A DNA stretch of 64,000 nucleotides from Basidiobolus meristosporus CBS 931.73 (lineage: Eukaryota > Basidiobolomycota > Basidiobolomycetes > Basidiobolales > Basidiobolaceae), in contig MCFE01000057.1 of NCBI GenBank assembly GCA_002104905.1, positions 124,001-188,000 on the forward strand, in the 5' to 3' direction. Under the pieces are notes generated by a model. That model did no database searches. It saw only the letters and a program-made list of their open reading frames with translations, and was not told where the DNA came from. How positions within the stretch are numbered: position 1 is the first letter of the stretch; every line of letters starts with the position of its first letter. The position numbers and the translations under genes were made by a program. Shown here one piece after another: positions 49,560-61,651 of this stretch.

Positions 49560-50097
49560 TTACAGAATTGAAGTGACCGTACTGTAAGAGCTCATAATGC
49601 ATACTAGCGTGTATATCATACCCCATAGGCAAGGCACCCAAGTGGACATCCGGAAGGACCCAGCGTTGTAGACGATCGCGAGTACTATACCTTACACCCA
49701 AAAGCAAAGAGATTAGCAAACCGGAAGTGCGCTCGATCTACTGAGAAGCCTGGATATACCTATTACTGAGCCACTGCAAAAGGCAGTGATGGAGCCAAGA
49801 AGTAGAAACGAGATGGGAATCAGGGGAGACCATCGAGTACGCTGAATAGCAAAGAATGCCCAGACACCAAGAACCCCATGCACGACGCCTGAAAAAATCA
49901 AGGTCCAAACCATCGTGAAAATCCAAACGTCTAAAGAAATCGGTTACTCCATCGTCGAAGAAAAACAATCAAGTTGAAGATAGTGTACCGTGCAAGTAAT
50001 ACAAGTAGGTTCCGCTAACATCTCCATTAAATGGCCAGTAGAGTGATGGCCAAGGCGGTCCAACATAACCCGGAGGTATGGAGGGAAGGTAGGACAT
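49560..50097 (-). CDS. TMEM170 family membrane protein
   Basis: Three exons (49989-50097, 49760-49930, 49560-49690) encode 136 residues; introns 49931-49988 and 49691-49759 are phase 1. Seen: a Pro-rich N-terminus (SIPPGYVGPPWPSLYWP), then VWIFTMVWTLIFSGVVHG, LLLGSITAFCSGSVIG and a third hydrophobic segment with MIYTLVCIM. The GSITAxxSGxVIG core is the TMEM170 hallmark. In animal cells TMEM170A shapes ER sheets, nuclear envelope and pore complexes; a similar ER/nuclear-envelope place is inferred. Confidence 0.87.
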
Positions 50098-50665
50098 GGA
50101 TTTGATAGCAGCAAGTATAAAGGATGGTATTAATACATCGATGGCACATGATATATAGAATAGAAAATCAATTTTAATTCACACCCAAACATAGAATTGT
50201 TTATCCTTTGTATTCCCATTCTGATGATTTCAGTCGATTTTGGATTTTCCAGAAGAATTACCAATGTTATCCAATGAAGATAATGCCGGTCAGCTACTTG
50301 AAAGAACCAAGTGTCAAGTGATGCGAGTCATGGTCAAAGTTTACTATGCTTTAGAATGGCGCAGAGCAAAGTTGGGAATTTTGCAGTTTCATGGAAGAGA
50401 GATGCATCCTTTTAAAATATTTTTATATCTAGGGGGCATTTCGGGAGTATTTTGAGGGGATAGGTTACTGCCTAGATCTTCTACATGAAGGATTCATTTA
50501 TTTAAGATGAAATAAATTAAACTCGAAATCAACCAAAGTTCAGCATTCGAAGGCTAGCAAGTATGGATTATGTAAAATCATCACAGTGATTTAGATTGTG
50601 AAGTAAAAAATGTACTTTGAGATGATGTGTATAGTGTGTTGGTGTAAGTGGTTGTGTTTGCTTCT
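50098..50665. other. Intergenic between TMEM170 and IDH1
   Basis: About 570 bases. A short plus-strand frame at 50240-50455 has no motif. No gene called. Confidence 0.45.
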
Positions 50666-51978
50666 TTACAAGTTTTTGATGACTGCGAGAGTGAAGTCGG
50701 TGGTGGATGAGTTACCGCCCATATCAGGGGTTCCGACCTTGCCTTCCTCGATGGTCTTGTAGACAGCATTGTAAATTTGGTTGGCATATGGGTGAAGACT
50801 CAAGTGACGAAGGAGCATGACGGAAGACAAGATCATGGAGGTAGGATTAGCAGTGTTTTGTCCGGCAATGTCCTTACCAACGTGACGGCATCCTGGTTCG
50901 AACATGGCGTATTCACGACCAATGTTGCAACCGGGAATGATACCGGGTCCACCAACAAGAGCAGCACCGACGTTACTGATGATGTTACCGTAAAGGTTAG
51001 GGGTCACCATGACATCGAATTGTTGAGGCTTGGATACAAGTTGCATGGCGGTGTTGTCGACGATCATGTCATTGAATTGAATGCCAGAGGACTTGTACTC
51101 CTCGGCGACATCACGGCAGGTTCTAAGGAAAAGACCATCACCCAACTTCATGATGTTGGCCTTGTGAATGCAGGTAACCTTCTTTCTGTTGTTTCTGATG
51201 GCATAGTCAAAAGCGAAACGAGCAATGCGCTCGGCCTTCTCGCGAGTGGTAACCTTGAGGGACTCGACAACACCCGGGTAGGATTGATGCTCCAAACCAG
51301 AGTATTCACCTTCAGTGTTTTCACGGATGATGGTGAAGTCAACATTTTGGTGACGGGAAGGATATCCTGGAATGTTCTTGACAGTGACAACACCAGCGTA
51401 CATATCCAAATCTTTACGCATAGCGACATTGAAAGAAGAGTGGCCAAGCTTGGATACGGGGGTGTAAAGAATACCTATGAAATACCCCATTAGATACAGA
51501 CATCCCGAATCCTCCGTACGGCACCAACAACTTACCCTTGAGACCAATCTTGTTTCTTCTGAAGCTATCAACACTTTGCTTCAACAAATTCTCATCAGTG
51601 GTGTAACCACTGACATCGAATTGCTCCCAATCAACGGGAACATTGGCAGCAGTGAAGATAGCCTTGACGGAAGCGGCGGTTTCTTGACCGATACCATCAC
51701 CAGGAATAAGGGTAGCAGTGTATCTACCCCCAAGCTTGTTTCCAGTGAAAGGTCCCTGTGACAAACTACCAGTCAGGTAACTGTGAATTGAAGATAACCA
51801 ACGAAAAATGGGCTTACGCTTTGGGACTCAGGGACTGAACCCATACTACGAACCAAAACGGCCTAGATAGTTAAAATACGATAAATACATATTGAGCCCG
51901 GAACGATTATAAGTCAATACACACTCTTTGAGCAATAGAGGCAACTTTAATGGAGGGTCTGGCGAAGCTCTTGAGCAT
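50666..51978 (-). CDS. IDH1: NAD-dependent isocitrate dehydrogenase subunit 1, mitochondrial
   Basis: Regulatory-type subunit of the TCA-cycle enzyme that oxidises isocitrate to 2-oxoglutarate in the matrix. Four exons (51925-51978, 51818-51862, 51536-51755, 50666-51474) give 375 residues; introns 51863-51924, 51756-51817 and 51475-51535. The first 18-residue exon plus exon 2 form a basic presequence (MLKSFARPSIKVASIAQR). Then come TATLIPGDGIGQE, IRENTEGEYSGLEH, NDMIVDNTAMQLV, NLYGNIISN, PGCRHVGKDIAGQNTANPT and the end TLAVIKNL. These features match yeast Idh1 (AMP-binding) more than Idh2. Codon choice is biased toward C- and G-ending codons, fitting strong expression. Confidence 0.95.
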
Positions 51979-53265
51979 GTTTACGGATAAGTAGAAGATA
52001 CAAGTACGAGAAAAGGAACAAAGTATCGGTTCAACCAGCAGGCAAGAAATTCAGTTATTTTATCAAAAAAAGGGAGAATTTGAGGGAGAAAAAAATGTCA
52101 ACCGGAATCATGCGTAATCTTACATGGTTGGTTCAATGGTAGAGTAATCATACCATTTTCGGAAGGCAGTCTACCGTCAGAGTTGGGGAAACCCGATTGC
52201 TAGTTGAAAAGTGCTTTATACAAGACTGAGAATCGCATATTTGGCACATTTCCATGACGTCAAATGGATATGTCAGTCAACCATGTTGATAGATCCAGGA
52301 TGCTTAATGACAGTTTGGGGAGCTCATGGAGGGTGGGGATGAAGTGTGGGGGTCTTAATAGGACAGCTTCTTCACAATCTGATAATTTGGGGTGGAATTT
52401 CCATAAAGCGAGTTTTCGATATTCCAAATCTTCCTAATCTGGCTGGACTTGCCTTCTTTGGCGGCGAGCGCTGAGGCTTGTACCCTACTTCCACTTCAGA
52501 ACCCGACATTGCACATGTGTACAGCAGATTATCGGAAACACAGGGTTATTTGCCTGGTGTTGGTCTAACATAAAAAGTGGCGAAACTCGCGTTGTGGCCA
52601 AAGAGGTCTGCTGGCAATTGCAAATAACCCTCCCTAAAATAGAACCCGGAGAAAATTTCCTTGTGTTGGTATCAATTGGTCAAGGCTTTATCCGAGAGGG
52701 TGAATGGGCTGTGGGGAAATGTCATTTTGACGGGTGTAACAATGAATCCTAGGATTTCGTTGGTTGACGTTCCTCTTTATCTTATTAGTCCGGCATTACT
52801 GAGGTTGAGAAACTATTCCTCGATGGTGGACCCTTTTGTAACATCAAGTAAAGATCTGCAACTTGGCAACCCGCCACCCGTAAGCACTTCCTGGAATTAA
52901 GGCTAAAGACATATGCGTACTGATTCTGCCCGAACCAACAAGCTGCTGGGTCGCTCTATGTGTATCTTCTTGGTAGTTGAATACGATTCGTGGGAACTAA
53001 TCCCCCACTTGGGATTGCTCTGAAAAGGTAAACTGTGGCTTCGTGTGATCCGTCAATTTTACCGTGATAACGAGGCTCACGGCAATGTATATGAAGCAAA
53101 TCTATTTCTGCTTCAACCAAACTCGCGTTATCTTTAGATAAACATTGATTTGTTTGAGTAATACGTGAATATCATGTATAAATCGTGAAGTCAAGTGCAG
53201 GCTTAACGTTGAGTAAACGGTTATTTATAGGTAAGACAAATAGCAAACTACATATGCCCGATTCT
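51979..53265. other. 1.3 kb region upstream of IDH1
   Basis: No gene recognised. Contains a lone tRNA A-box-like sequence near 52127-52143 with no matching B-box. Probably holds the IDH1 promoter and the 3' region of the neighbouring J-protein gene. Confidence 0.45.
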
Positions 53266-54134
53266 TCAAGCACGTGACTTTCTACCACGTTTACGGGTCT
53301 TCCCTTGGGGAGAGTCAGGAGTGACAGGCACATCACGTTGTTTGACTTCAGTCACTTCCTCTCTCACAGGTGTGGATTTGGTGGTGATCTTTCGGAAAAA
53401 GAATCGAGGAACACTGAAGATAAATACGTTCCAAACCGAAGGTTTGGGAACCATCTCCGGATCCAATTCCTCATCCTCAAAAGTGGCTGGGTTCTCCACA
53501 GGCGACTTTTTGGATCTCTTCACTTGGCGCTTTGCCAACATAGCTCTTTCGTCAATGAGGTATTGGATGTCCCTCTTACGTAAATAATACGTCAACCAAC
53601 TAGTTCCATATTGAACCAATGACAAGAAGATCGTCAAAGCAAACACGACGGAGCCAAATCCAGGGCGATGACGGCGGTAGAAGTATCCAGTACCCCGCCA
53701 AGATGGCACTCCGTTTTTGTAATAAAAGTTGTATCGCTCACGTGCGGTATCGTTACGAAGGATTGATGCCACGTTACCAAGCAAACTGTACCGTTCTTGA
53801 GAAGAGGGATCAGGGTTTTTATCAGGACTATCGTGTAAAAAGATAAGTCTATACAAGATGCTAAAAAAAATTGTCATAAGATAACTTACTGAACCGTTCT
53901 AGACATCTTTCTGAATCCTTTCGCGATCTGGTTTGTCGTAGCAGTAGATTCCACTCCTAATAGAGAGTAGAAGCTGGCGTCTTCTTTACCCTCACTCTTT
54001 TTTACTGCATCCACTAGATCGAAGAGCTCGTAATCTAATTCATCCCAAGCCTGAGTTTGAGGGATCAGAGCTCCCAAGAGAAGGAATAAACCCAAGAAGA
54101 GCAACACCAGATGAGTGCTTTGCTTATACTTCAT
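53266..54134 (-). CDS. ERJ5: ER membrane J-protein, ERJ5/DNAJC1-like
   Basis: Two exons (53890-54134, 53266-53827; intron 53828-53889, phase 2) encode 268 residues. A signal peptide (MKYKQSTHLVLLFLGLFLLL) is followed by a lumenal J-domain, FYSLLGVEST and HPDKNPD; the His of HPD is assembled across the intron. ERYNFYYKNGVPSWRGTGYFY matches the Erj5 family. A membrane segment (VVFALTIFLSLVQYGTSWL) and a basic cytosolic tail end it. The ATG at 54134 is preferred over an upstream in-frame one at 54173, since it starts the signal peptide. It would recruit the ER Hsp70 (BiP/Kar2) for folding. Confidence 0.9.
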
Positions 54135-54868
54135 TGAAATGTTCGTTTGCAGCAAACGAGTGTTGGTACACACTGATGGGTTTTTGAGAGTTGTTTGGAT
54201 CCCTAAAACTTACAACCAGATCACACCCCAAAATTTGAACAGTTGATTAGAATGACGCTTAGACTGTGAGCAAAGTTGATTAATGATCCTGCATGAGTAG
54301 TGTAGTAGGCTTGATGTTGATGAATCATATGCTGTACTGATGTGATGCAGGTAGAGGATGCTATTTGTAGTGGCATGTGGGAAACAAGTAAGGGTAGAAG
54401 TAGGTATTGCATGCTGGGTTTGCTGAAAAGAATTCCTGCAGAACCCCATCTCATCTCATCCCTATTCCAGTGCATTACGTTTCCTTGCTGATTAGTGTCA
54501 CTTCACAGATTTTGTTTATTTGGGTTTCTCTTCCTCAGTCCCGTTCAAACGCCCGTTGCACAGTTTAATTAAATTGGTGTTTTCTTTGGGTAGTGTTATT
54601 GCTGCTTTACCATCTTACCAATCAAAATCCATTGAATCCGAATTTCCAGGTCACAAAGTTGACCATATCTTAATTGAAATTCATTCGAAAGTTGAGGCAA
54701 CAAATTACAGTCTTTCTAACCGATCCTCCTCTCAAAAGGTCACACCGCTCCACAGATATATGCCACCACCGATAGTTTCTATTTTTAACAAGCCCAGATA
54801 TCTTAAACACCATAAAAGTCGCGCCTATCCCACTCATAATTATTTGACCGTCTCTGATTCTATATCCC
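54135..54868. other. Divergent promoter region of ERJ5 and the ArfGAP gene
   Basis: About 730 bases. A plus-strand open stretch at 54520-54882 lacks an ATG and any motif. No gene called. Confidence 0.45.
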
Positions 54869-57800
54869 ATGGGTTCAACTGAACCCTACATATGTTCTGG
54901 TGCTGTGAACGCTCCCTCACAAAGAGGTACAATTTTGTTTTGGTACAGTTAAGCTAACACGAGCACTAAGAGTATTCTGTCAGTGAAATTCACTCAAACA
55001 ACCATCAGAACGTTGACAGAAGGTCCCTTTCTCACCTTGCATAATTCCGAGAACCATTTATACGCGCAAAATCAAACTTCAGATTTGCTGGAGTTCATAC
55101 AGGACCCGATCGCTCGCGATAAAGCCTTGCTCAAAGTGCCGCGTCAACAAGAGCATATCCTGTTTGATTTCCACTTGGAGGTTACACTACCCAATTTCAA
55201 AGTGTTGGCGTTGGTTCAATGTCCTACTGCGTTAGATGCAGCAAAATTGCTGGCAAAGATCGAGCCAAGTAGTGATAAGGTAGCAGCCGCTCCTGTCTAA
55301 ACCAACTGCCGCGTTAGAGCTGACCCTCTCTTCATTCATTAGATATACGAGCAGCAGGATATCTTTATCATTGATACACTGCCGATCAACGTTGTATCAA
55401 AATTCAGGTGGACTTGGCAATGGAGCTGCTCGCATGATCACCATAAAAATAGCAAAGGGTGTAGAGCAAATTTTATGGTAAGTAATCGTCCCATATCGGC
55501 CAACCCAATTGTACGAGTATCTAATAGACGCCAATGACATCTAGTTTGTAATATTTGACGTTCAGGCCAACACTTGTGAAGAGCAATTTCATTTCGATTT
55601 GTGGATGGAAAACAGCGGGACTCTCCCGGAGAGCAAGGCTTATCAGCTTAAGCGCACAGATTCCTCCGAATCCAACTACTCTTCAAGCTCCACTGGTGAG
55701 AATAATTTTGATCAGCGTAGGTCTGACAGATTGTCTCCATTGGCGGCGAAATTGGACAGCTATCAGTGGGATGTATTAAATTCCCCAGAAGAGAATGATG
55801 AATTCCCCCTGGAGAAGGAGCTTGCTCAGCCATTATCGTTGGACAGCCTGAGTATGGAGGAAGATGCATTGAAGCGAACGCAGAACCAGCTCCGTGGTCA
55901 GACCGAGCCATTCAATATCGATATCGTGGACTCTCCACTACTTCGGTACAAGATCCAGCATTCGGAAAAGAAAGTCACCGCCCTCAAAAACGAAATCAAG
56001 AAACTATTAAAAGCCATTGCTGTTTATGATGAAGTCTACCAGCAGCAGCAAAGGGCCAACAACGATCTACTGGACGCCATCAAGTCAGTGAAGCTGTTAG
56101 AGCCTATCGTCAAATTTATAGCCCCAGTTTTCCAACAAATCACTGAAGGTCGACAGATGTTACAGAAGCAACTCCGCACTATGATCTTTTATCCCTTACA
56201 GCGTGTGTACGAGAAAGATATCAAGTCGGTCGAGTATAAAACCAAGGAGTTCATGCGAGAGGCAGAGGAATTCTACCACACCGAGGCTAAACATCTCTCC
56301 ATCAAGAATGATCGCGACAGGTCGCGAAAGCATGTAAGCTCTGATCAGAAATACGACAAGAAACGCAATCTTTTCGAGCAGAAAATGCTCGAGTTCTACT
56401 CATTCACTCACGAGCTCACCGAGGGCCCTAGAGAGGAGGAGCTCCTCTTGTGCTTTGTTGGGTTTGCACAGAGATGCTTTGAACATATTCGAACAGCCAA
56501 CGAGGTAGTTCACCAGCGCGGGTTGGAACTCAATGAGATTATGGGCTACTTGAAGAATCAAGCGGACGTTGTTGTTGAGCAAAGAAAGCTGATTGAGGAG
56601 AAGCAGAGACATTTAGGAGAGTTGATCTCCGCATCCGAGAGCGCGATTTCTTCCAGCAAGTCAGAAAATAGCCGTAATTTTGTTTCGCTGATGCGTTCCA
56701 AATCATCGGCCATTCGCGACAAACTCACTAATCGCATGGTGGGGGTTCGTGATTTGGGGTCGTTCAATGCGGAGCAAGCATCGTCTGCCGGACGGCATAA
56801 AGAGGGCATATTGTACTCACCAAACCGACATAGAACACCAAATCTGGAGAGTTCATGGCAGAGCAACTGGTGCGTCATATCCAAGGGCCAATTCTCAGAA
56901 ATCGTCAACTGGAAGAAAAAGCCGGACGCCCATAAGGCGTCGATAAGTTTAAAGCTTGCCTCAGTGAGGCAGCTTCCCGATTCTGAACGGAGGTTTTGCT
57001 TTGAGTTGGTGACGCTACAAGGAAGCAGAGTCTATCAAGCACTTTCCAACGAGGACATGATTGATTGGATGAACGTTCTCAAGAACGCCATCGAATCGCA
57101 GCTGAATGGGACTGGTTCTTCTCCTGATCTGCGATCCTTGGCCATCCCCGGGGACGATACTGTAGCAGCAAGGAGATCCGAGGATTTTTCCGACGACTAC
57201 GTAGAGTCTAGTTTAATAACTGCATTCAGGACTGACCCCAGTAACCGCTATTGCGCTGACTGCGGCTCCAAAGGACCTGAGTGGTGCTCAATCAATCTTG
57301 GAATCTTGCTTTGTATTGGTAAAGTCAGACTTGCTCACTATCGTTGAATACATGGCTAACTTGGTTTGTGCAGAATGCTCTGGGGTTCATCGCAGCCTAG
57401 GAACACATATCTCTAAGATCCGGTCACTCACACTAGACAACTCGTTCACCCCCGACCTAATCGATATGGTAAGGAGTGTAGGGAATCGGATGGCAAACTC
57501 GATCTGGGAGGCGGTGTTGACGGTGAAAAAGCCGGTGAATAGTGACAGCAGAGATGTCAAAGCTGCTTTTATTAGAGCGAAATACGTGGAGCGCCGGTTC
57601 CTGGATTATTCAGTCACGCAATCGCACAAGGCTGCCTCTACGTCCTGTTTGTTGCAGCCAGATGAAAATCCAGTCAAAGCCCTGGCAACAGAGCTGCTGT
57701 TCAAGGCTATCGAAAGCAATGATATCCGAAACGTGATCCGAGCCTTTGCCCTTGGCGCAGATATCAATTATCGTAAGTTCGGTGATTGCCCGGAGGAGGC

Positions 57801-58350
57801 GATGCAGATGACATACGCAGCATTCCTGGAGACACCAGTTGATGATGAGGGTGTTACTCCACTTCAGGTTGCACTGTCCATGCCATTAAGCTTGCACGCA
57901 ATCGCAAGTTTGACAAGTCAGAACCATAATGGAACTTCAACTTCAACTCGTAAATCTCTGGATGATTTGAATGTGAGCATAGCGACGTTCCCTACTGCCG
58001 AGTTTCTGATCCAAAATGGCGCTGACATTAATCAATCCGCACCGCAGAGCGGGTTTACACTACTGCATATTGCTACGATCAAGGGGAATCCTGGTGCAGT
58101 TCGATATCTACTATCAAAAGGCATAAATCCAAGAACTCTCGATCATTATGGAAAGACTGCCTACGTTTGGTCTATCCTGACTGGTGATCTATGTGGGCAA
58201 CTGTTACGTGATGCTTTGGCTAGCAATCATCAGACCAGCGGCTTGAGCTCCTCTACGTCTCTGGTGAGGTACCCCGAAAGTCAAGCAATTGCTGAGAATG
58301 CTCGGTCAAGTAAGCTAGAGACTATGGGGGTAGCACAACTATTTAAATAG
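54869..58350 (+). CDS. BAR-PH-ArfGAP-ankyrin protein (ACAP/Cnt5-like)
   Basis: A membrane-curvature-sensing GTPase activator for Arf in vesicle traffic and polarity. Five exons (54869-54926, 54984-55279, 55343-55477, 55545-57318, 57374-58350) join in phase to 1,079 residues. N-terminal about 200 residues: an unrecognised region with KFRWTWQWSC and MFVIFDVQ, reminiscent of a beta-sandwich. A BAR-type coiled coil follows (DSPLLRYKIQHSEKKV onward), then a PH domain (NWCVISKGQFSEIVNW to MIDWMNVLKNAI). The ArfGAP zinc finger is CADCGSKGPEWCSINLGILLC with CSGVHRSLGTHISKIRSL, whose Arg is the catalytic finger, completed across intron 4. Ankyrin repeats near the end include ADINQSAPQSGFTLLHIA. Intron 1 is supported by an ATG with TATG-free leader and by phase only. 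Confidence 0.88.
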
Positions 58351-58847
58351 CAGCTGGTCATTTTAATCTTGTTAATGTCGCATGTTTCTAATCCCTGTGA
58401 TTAATGTTTCCTTGCATAGTGCTGTGTGGCAATACTGCCGTTTTTAGATATAATCCTTCCTTTAATCGCTCATAACTCACTCTCCTTTTCCAACTTTCTC
58501 TGTTCACTTGTGTATATTCAGGAGAGCTAACAGGAGCTCCCATGTAACAATAAAGAAACTCGAATTGTATTAATTCATGTCGATAAGTGTATGTGACTGA
58601 GAGAGAACGAAGAAGCCCTACGAAGGGATATATACATCATGAGTGTAATGCTGATTTCGCTGCATGCAAAGGCCCTGTTACTCGGTATAAATTAGTTCGA
58701 AGGACAGTTCGATACAATTGTAGTTGATTAACATACTCTCCCCATGCTGGTATCGCAACGATTCTTGAATCTTTGTCAATAAGATATATATGGGATTCAG
58801 AATGAACCTTTATTTAATTGCTTGAGACTATAGTCATAGAGCAACAT
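58351..58847. other. Convergent spacer between ArfGAP gene and the secreted-protein array
   Basis: About 500 bases; the two 3' regions; no gene. Confidence 0.5.
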
Positions 58848-59099
58848 CTACCAGCAGCGACCAAAACCGCTCTTCTTGTTGCAGCATGCCTGGAAGGTGT
58901 TCACGTTACTGCCTTCCTTGATGCCTTCACAGTTGCCGTTGCCTCCATTGAACTCGCCCTTGCAGCATGAGCTGGTGTCACTCCACTCGTTGCAGACACA
59001 TGCCTTGCATCCCTTGGAGTAGTTGTTGCATTGTCTTGCGGCATCGATTAGGCTGGCGCCGAGGACCATGGACAGAAGGGCGATGTAGGTGAAGCGCAT
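58848..59099 (-). CDS. Secreted cysteine-rich small protein, array copy 1
   Basis: An 83-residue intronless protein. The first about 20 residues form a signal peptide (MRFTYIALLSMVLGASLIDA); the mature part of about 63 residues has ten cysteines in the order C-C-C-C-CC-C-CC-C. It is rich in Gly, Asn, Ser and Lys, with CVCNEWSDTSSCC and FQACCNKKSGFGRCW at the end. The spacing resembles uncharacterised small secreted proteins widespread in fungi (CxC, CC, C, CC, C). The ATG here rather than the longer open frame to 59249 is chosen because it starts the signal peptide. A TATAAAA lies about 60 bases upstream. Role unknown: effector, antimicrobial or wall protein are all open. Confidence 0.85.
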   Translation of the reverse strand: MRFTYIALLSMVLGASLIDAARQCNNYSKGCKACVCNEWSDTSSCCKGEFNGGNGNCEGIKEGSNVNTFQACCNKKSGFGRCW

Positions 59100-60232
59100 T
59101 GTACTTGTATCAGGTGAAGCTGAGGAATATAACGAAAATACACATTCTACAGCGGCTTTTATAATAGATGGTGTGCCGGATATCTCAGCAGTTCCCCGGT
59201 TGTAGTGAGTGGTGGAGTTCCCAGGACAATAGTAAAATATACTATGCACGCCCTCTCGCTACCAAAAGTGATCGCAAGGAATCACAGGCACAATGGGCTT
59301 GTACTAACACATGGATTCGTATACCAGGTACAAGATCCATATTTTGGAGGTCCCGCCTGAGGTATAGCCGATACCGGGCTCACACTTGGTTTCACATATG
59401 GCCAGCATTAATGGTTCCTGGGAAATCAAGATCGGCCTGTTTGCCTCTAAAATGTGCGCAAGAAAAGTCAAGACCAATCGCTGTAAATGAAGGTGCATGT
59501 GTTTGTACAAGGCTCGAAGCTCTCATTTGGGATATGAGGTCATCCATGGCCGTGACTTCTGGGCTGACTGAATCCGTACACTTATGTCCGGTCAATAAGG
59601 AATCCAACATCGTCTAACTAGTACCTGTTGCTAATCTCGAATAATATCCAACAGCTGTAGCTACTAGTTTTCCCTCATGCATGTGCACCTTTTGATATTC
59701 GTAACCTACTACATAAAGTCAGAATCTACTTATGTTATTGTAACACATGAGGTATCTTGTTTCATAAATAGCATGCTGTGTTGCAGTTTGGATTTTATTT
59801 ATGGAAATGATGGGCAATTTGACTCATCACTCACCCAGATTGCGGGCTAAATAGAGATATTAAATCATATTCCATAATCAGCCCATGACTCACAGATTCA
59901 CCGTTGTAGAGTGTGGATTTGGTTTGGAGGCTTTACAAAGATTCACATTTGACTGTTTCCTGAGAATGGTTTCTGATAGATTGACAAGTAATAAAGAGCT
60001 CGGGTGTCTCTTTATATCATCTTTCATACTTCATGGCAAATACTAACCCCTCGCCCTCCATTGGAAAGTTTATGAAAATAGAATTGTATTCCCCCTTTAC
60101 CAAATCGCAATTCACAGGATTTCGATTAGAAATAAATCAGGGACTAGTGTAATTCGAAGGCCATAGCGATTATCCGAGTTCATGGTTGAATATTTATTTT
60201 ATTTACTTGGAGCCTTAGCCGTAAAGTAGCAT
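59100..60232. other. Spacer between copies 1 and 2
   Basis: The first 470 bases (to about 59573) are nearly identical to the region upstream of copy 3. The rest is AT-rich with only weak similarity to the copy 3-copy 4 spacer. Open frames in it are side effects of the duplication; no further gene recognised. Confidence 0.55.
59157..59165 (-). promoter_or_regulatory. TATA box of secreted-protein copy 1
   Basis: TTATAAAAG-type box on the minus strand about 60 bases upstream of the ATG. Copies 2, 3 and 4 have a TATA-type box at the same distance (near 60542, 61961 and 63398). Confidence 0.55.
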
Positions 60233-60484
60233 TTACCAGCAACGGCCAAAGCCGCTCTTCTTGTTGCAGCATGCCTGGAAGGTGTTCACGTTACTGCCTT
60301 CCTTGATGCCTTCACAGTTGCCGTTGCCTCCATTGAACTCGCCTTTGCAACATGAGCTGGTGTCACTCCACTCGTTGCAGACACATGCCTTGCATCCCTT
60401 GGAGTAGTTGTTGCATTGTCTTGCGGCATCGATTAGGCTGGCGCCGAGGACCATGGACAGAAGGGCGATGTAGGTGAAGCGCAT
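60233..60484 (-). CDS. Secreted cysteine-rich small protein, array copy 2
   Basis: Encodes exactly the same 83 residues as copy 1; the nucleotide differences I see are synonymous (for example near the stop and in the GEF codons). The flanks differ from copy 1 within about 60 to 80 bases upstream and at once downstream, and resemble copy 4 instead (the GGAGCCTT piece downstream and CTTATATAG-GATAC TATA region upstream). Signal peptide and ten-cysteine layout as in copy 1. Confidence 0.85.
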   Translation of the reverse strand: MRFTYIALLSMVLGASLIDAARQCNNYSKGCKACVCNEWSDTSSCCKGEFNGGNGNCEGIKEGSNVNTFQACCNKKSGFGRCW

Positions 60485-61651
60485 TGTACTTATATCAGGT
60501 GAAGCTGAGGAATATAGTGAATATATTCTCAACTGACAGCGGCTTATATAGAGATACAAGGCTCAGGATCTTGATTTACATCGACCGTTTATGATTGCTA
60601 AGTGGATGGTACTTTGCCCTAATATTTTTTTGTACTACAACTGCTTGTAGCTACATGTATTGCAATATAAAGTGGAGATAATACATTAGTAGCGTAAGCT
60701 TTTCCTGCTTCATATATGAACAAAGTGACTATTTCTCTATATAGAGTAACCTACAGTGTTACCATCTATACGAAAATCATTGGCCCCTCAAGGGCCCGTT
60801 TCAAGAAGTTCTTTATTAATCCATCTTAATCTGTTCGCTTTCATGCAGTAAGCATCAATCGTTTGCTCAAGTAGCACTACCAGCAATCATTTATATGCAG
60901 ATTGTGAAATACAACCGGCAGTAGCGGTTGTTATCATGCGGAATATTTTCACGCGAGGCAATTCCAGATTGTGTAGAGAATGCTGTTAGTAAGGTACAAG
61001 TACCGAGATGTTTGGGTCCAATAAGGTAGATCGTTACGAGTTGAATTCCTTGTACTCACAATAACTGTAGTGTTTCAAAAACAACTCGGAATAAACACGT
61101 TGAGATAATGGTTATGACGTAAAATGGTGCAAAGTCATACAAATCTACTTGCTTGTTGAATTTGTATTGATCAACAGAGAACGTGACGTCAAAAGCAAGC
61201 CTGTGCGGGTTTGCTTAAGTAAATGAATAGAATAGTACAGACAATCCTACTCGAAAGAGGGCTAAAATCTGCAAATCATTGCTAACTTACATATCCAATT
61301 GATTCCTCTCATGAGAACGGCTTCACAAAATCGGGATGCCCAGGTTAGATAACAAGCAGTTTCAGTATTGCGATATACCTTACTTAAATACCATCCTGAC
61401 ATAGATTGTACTTCACGTAATATCCATAAATAACACACCGTGCTCCATATACACCGAATAGAATCTTCATCGACAATCTTAATTCAACCCGAGCTATTCG
61501 AAAAATACTAAAATAATAAGAAATACCCTCTGTTGACGTAGTACTTTAATGCAGTGGTGATAGCAACATATTGGTATCAAATATGAATTGAAAACCACTG
61601 AAGGGGCTTGATTTATTCGTAGGACTTGACTCATAAACCCTAGAGCTATAT
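60485..61651. other. Spacer between copies 2 and 3
   Basis: 1.17 kb, AT-rich, no gene recognised and no obvious similarity to the other spacers beyond the immediate copy 2 promoter. Confidence 0.5.

Larger units (their letters stand above)
58848..59573. repeat. Duplicated block, left copy (gene copy 1 plus upstream flank)
   Basis: About 725 bases that match 61652-62377 with only scattered substitutions. Identity covers the coding sequence and about 470 bases of 5' flank, including the promoter. It ends abruptly after GTGACTTCTGG. Confidence 0.85.

Noticed and set aside
50240-50455. Plus-strand 71-residue frame between TMEM170 and IDH1
   Set aside because: No recognisable motif and no paralogue in the window.
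52124-52200. tRNA-like start: TGGTTCAATGGTAGAG resembles a tRNA-Gly D-arm and A-box
   Set aside because: No B-box (GGTTCGANTCC) follows, and I cannot pair an acceptor or anticodon stem; chance or a decayed tRNA.
59168-59617. Plus-strand open frames repeated upstream of array copies 1 and 3
   Set aside because: Present only because the flank was duplicated; overlaps the promoter and has no family motif.
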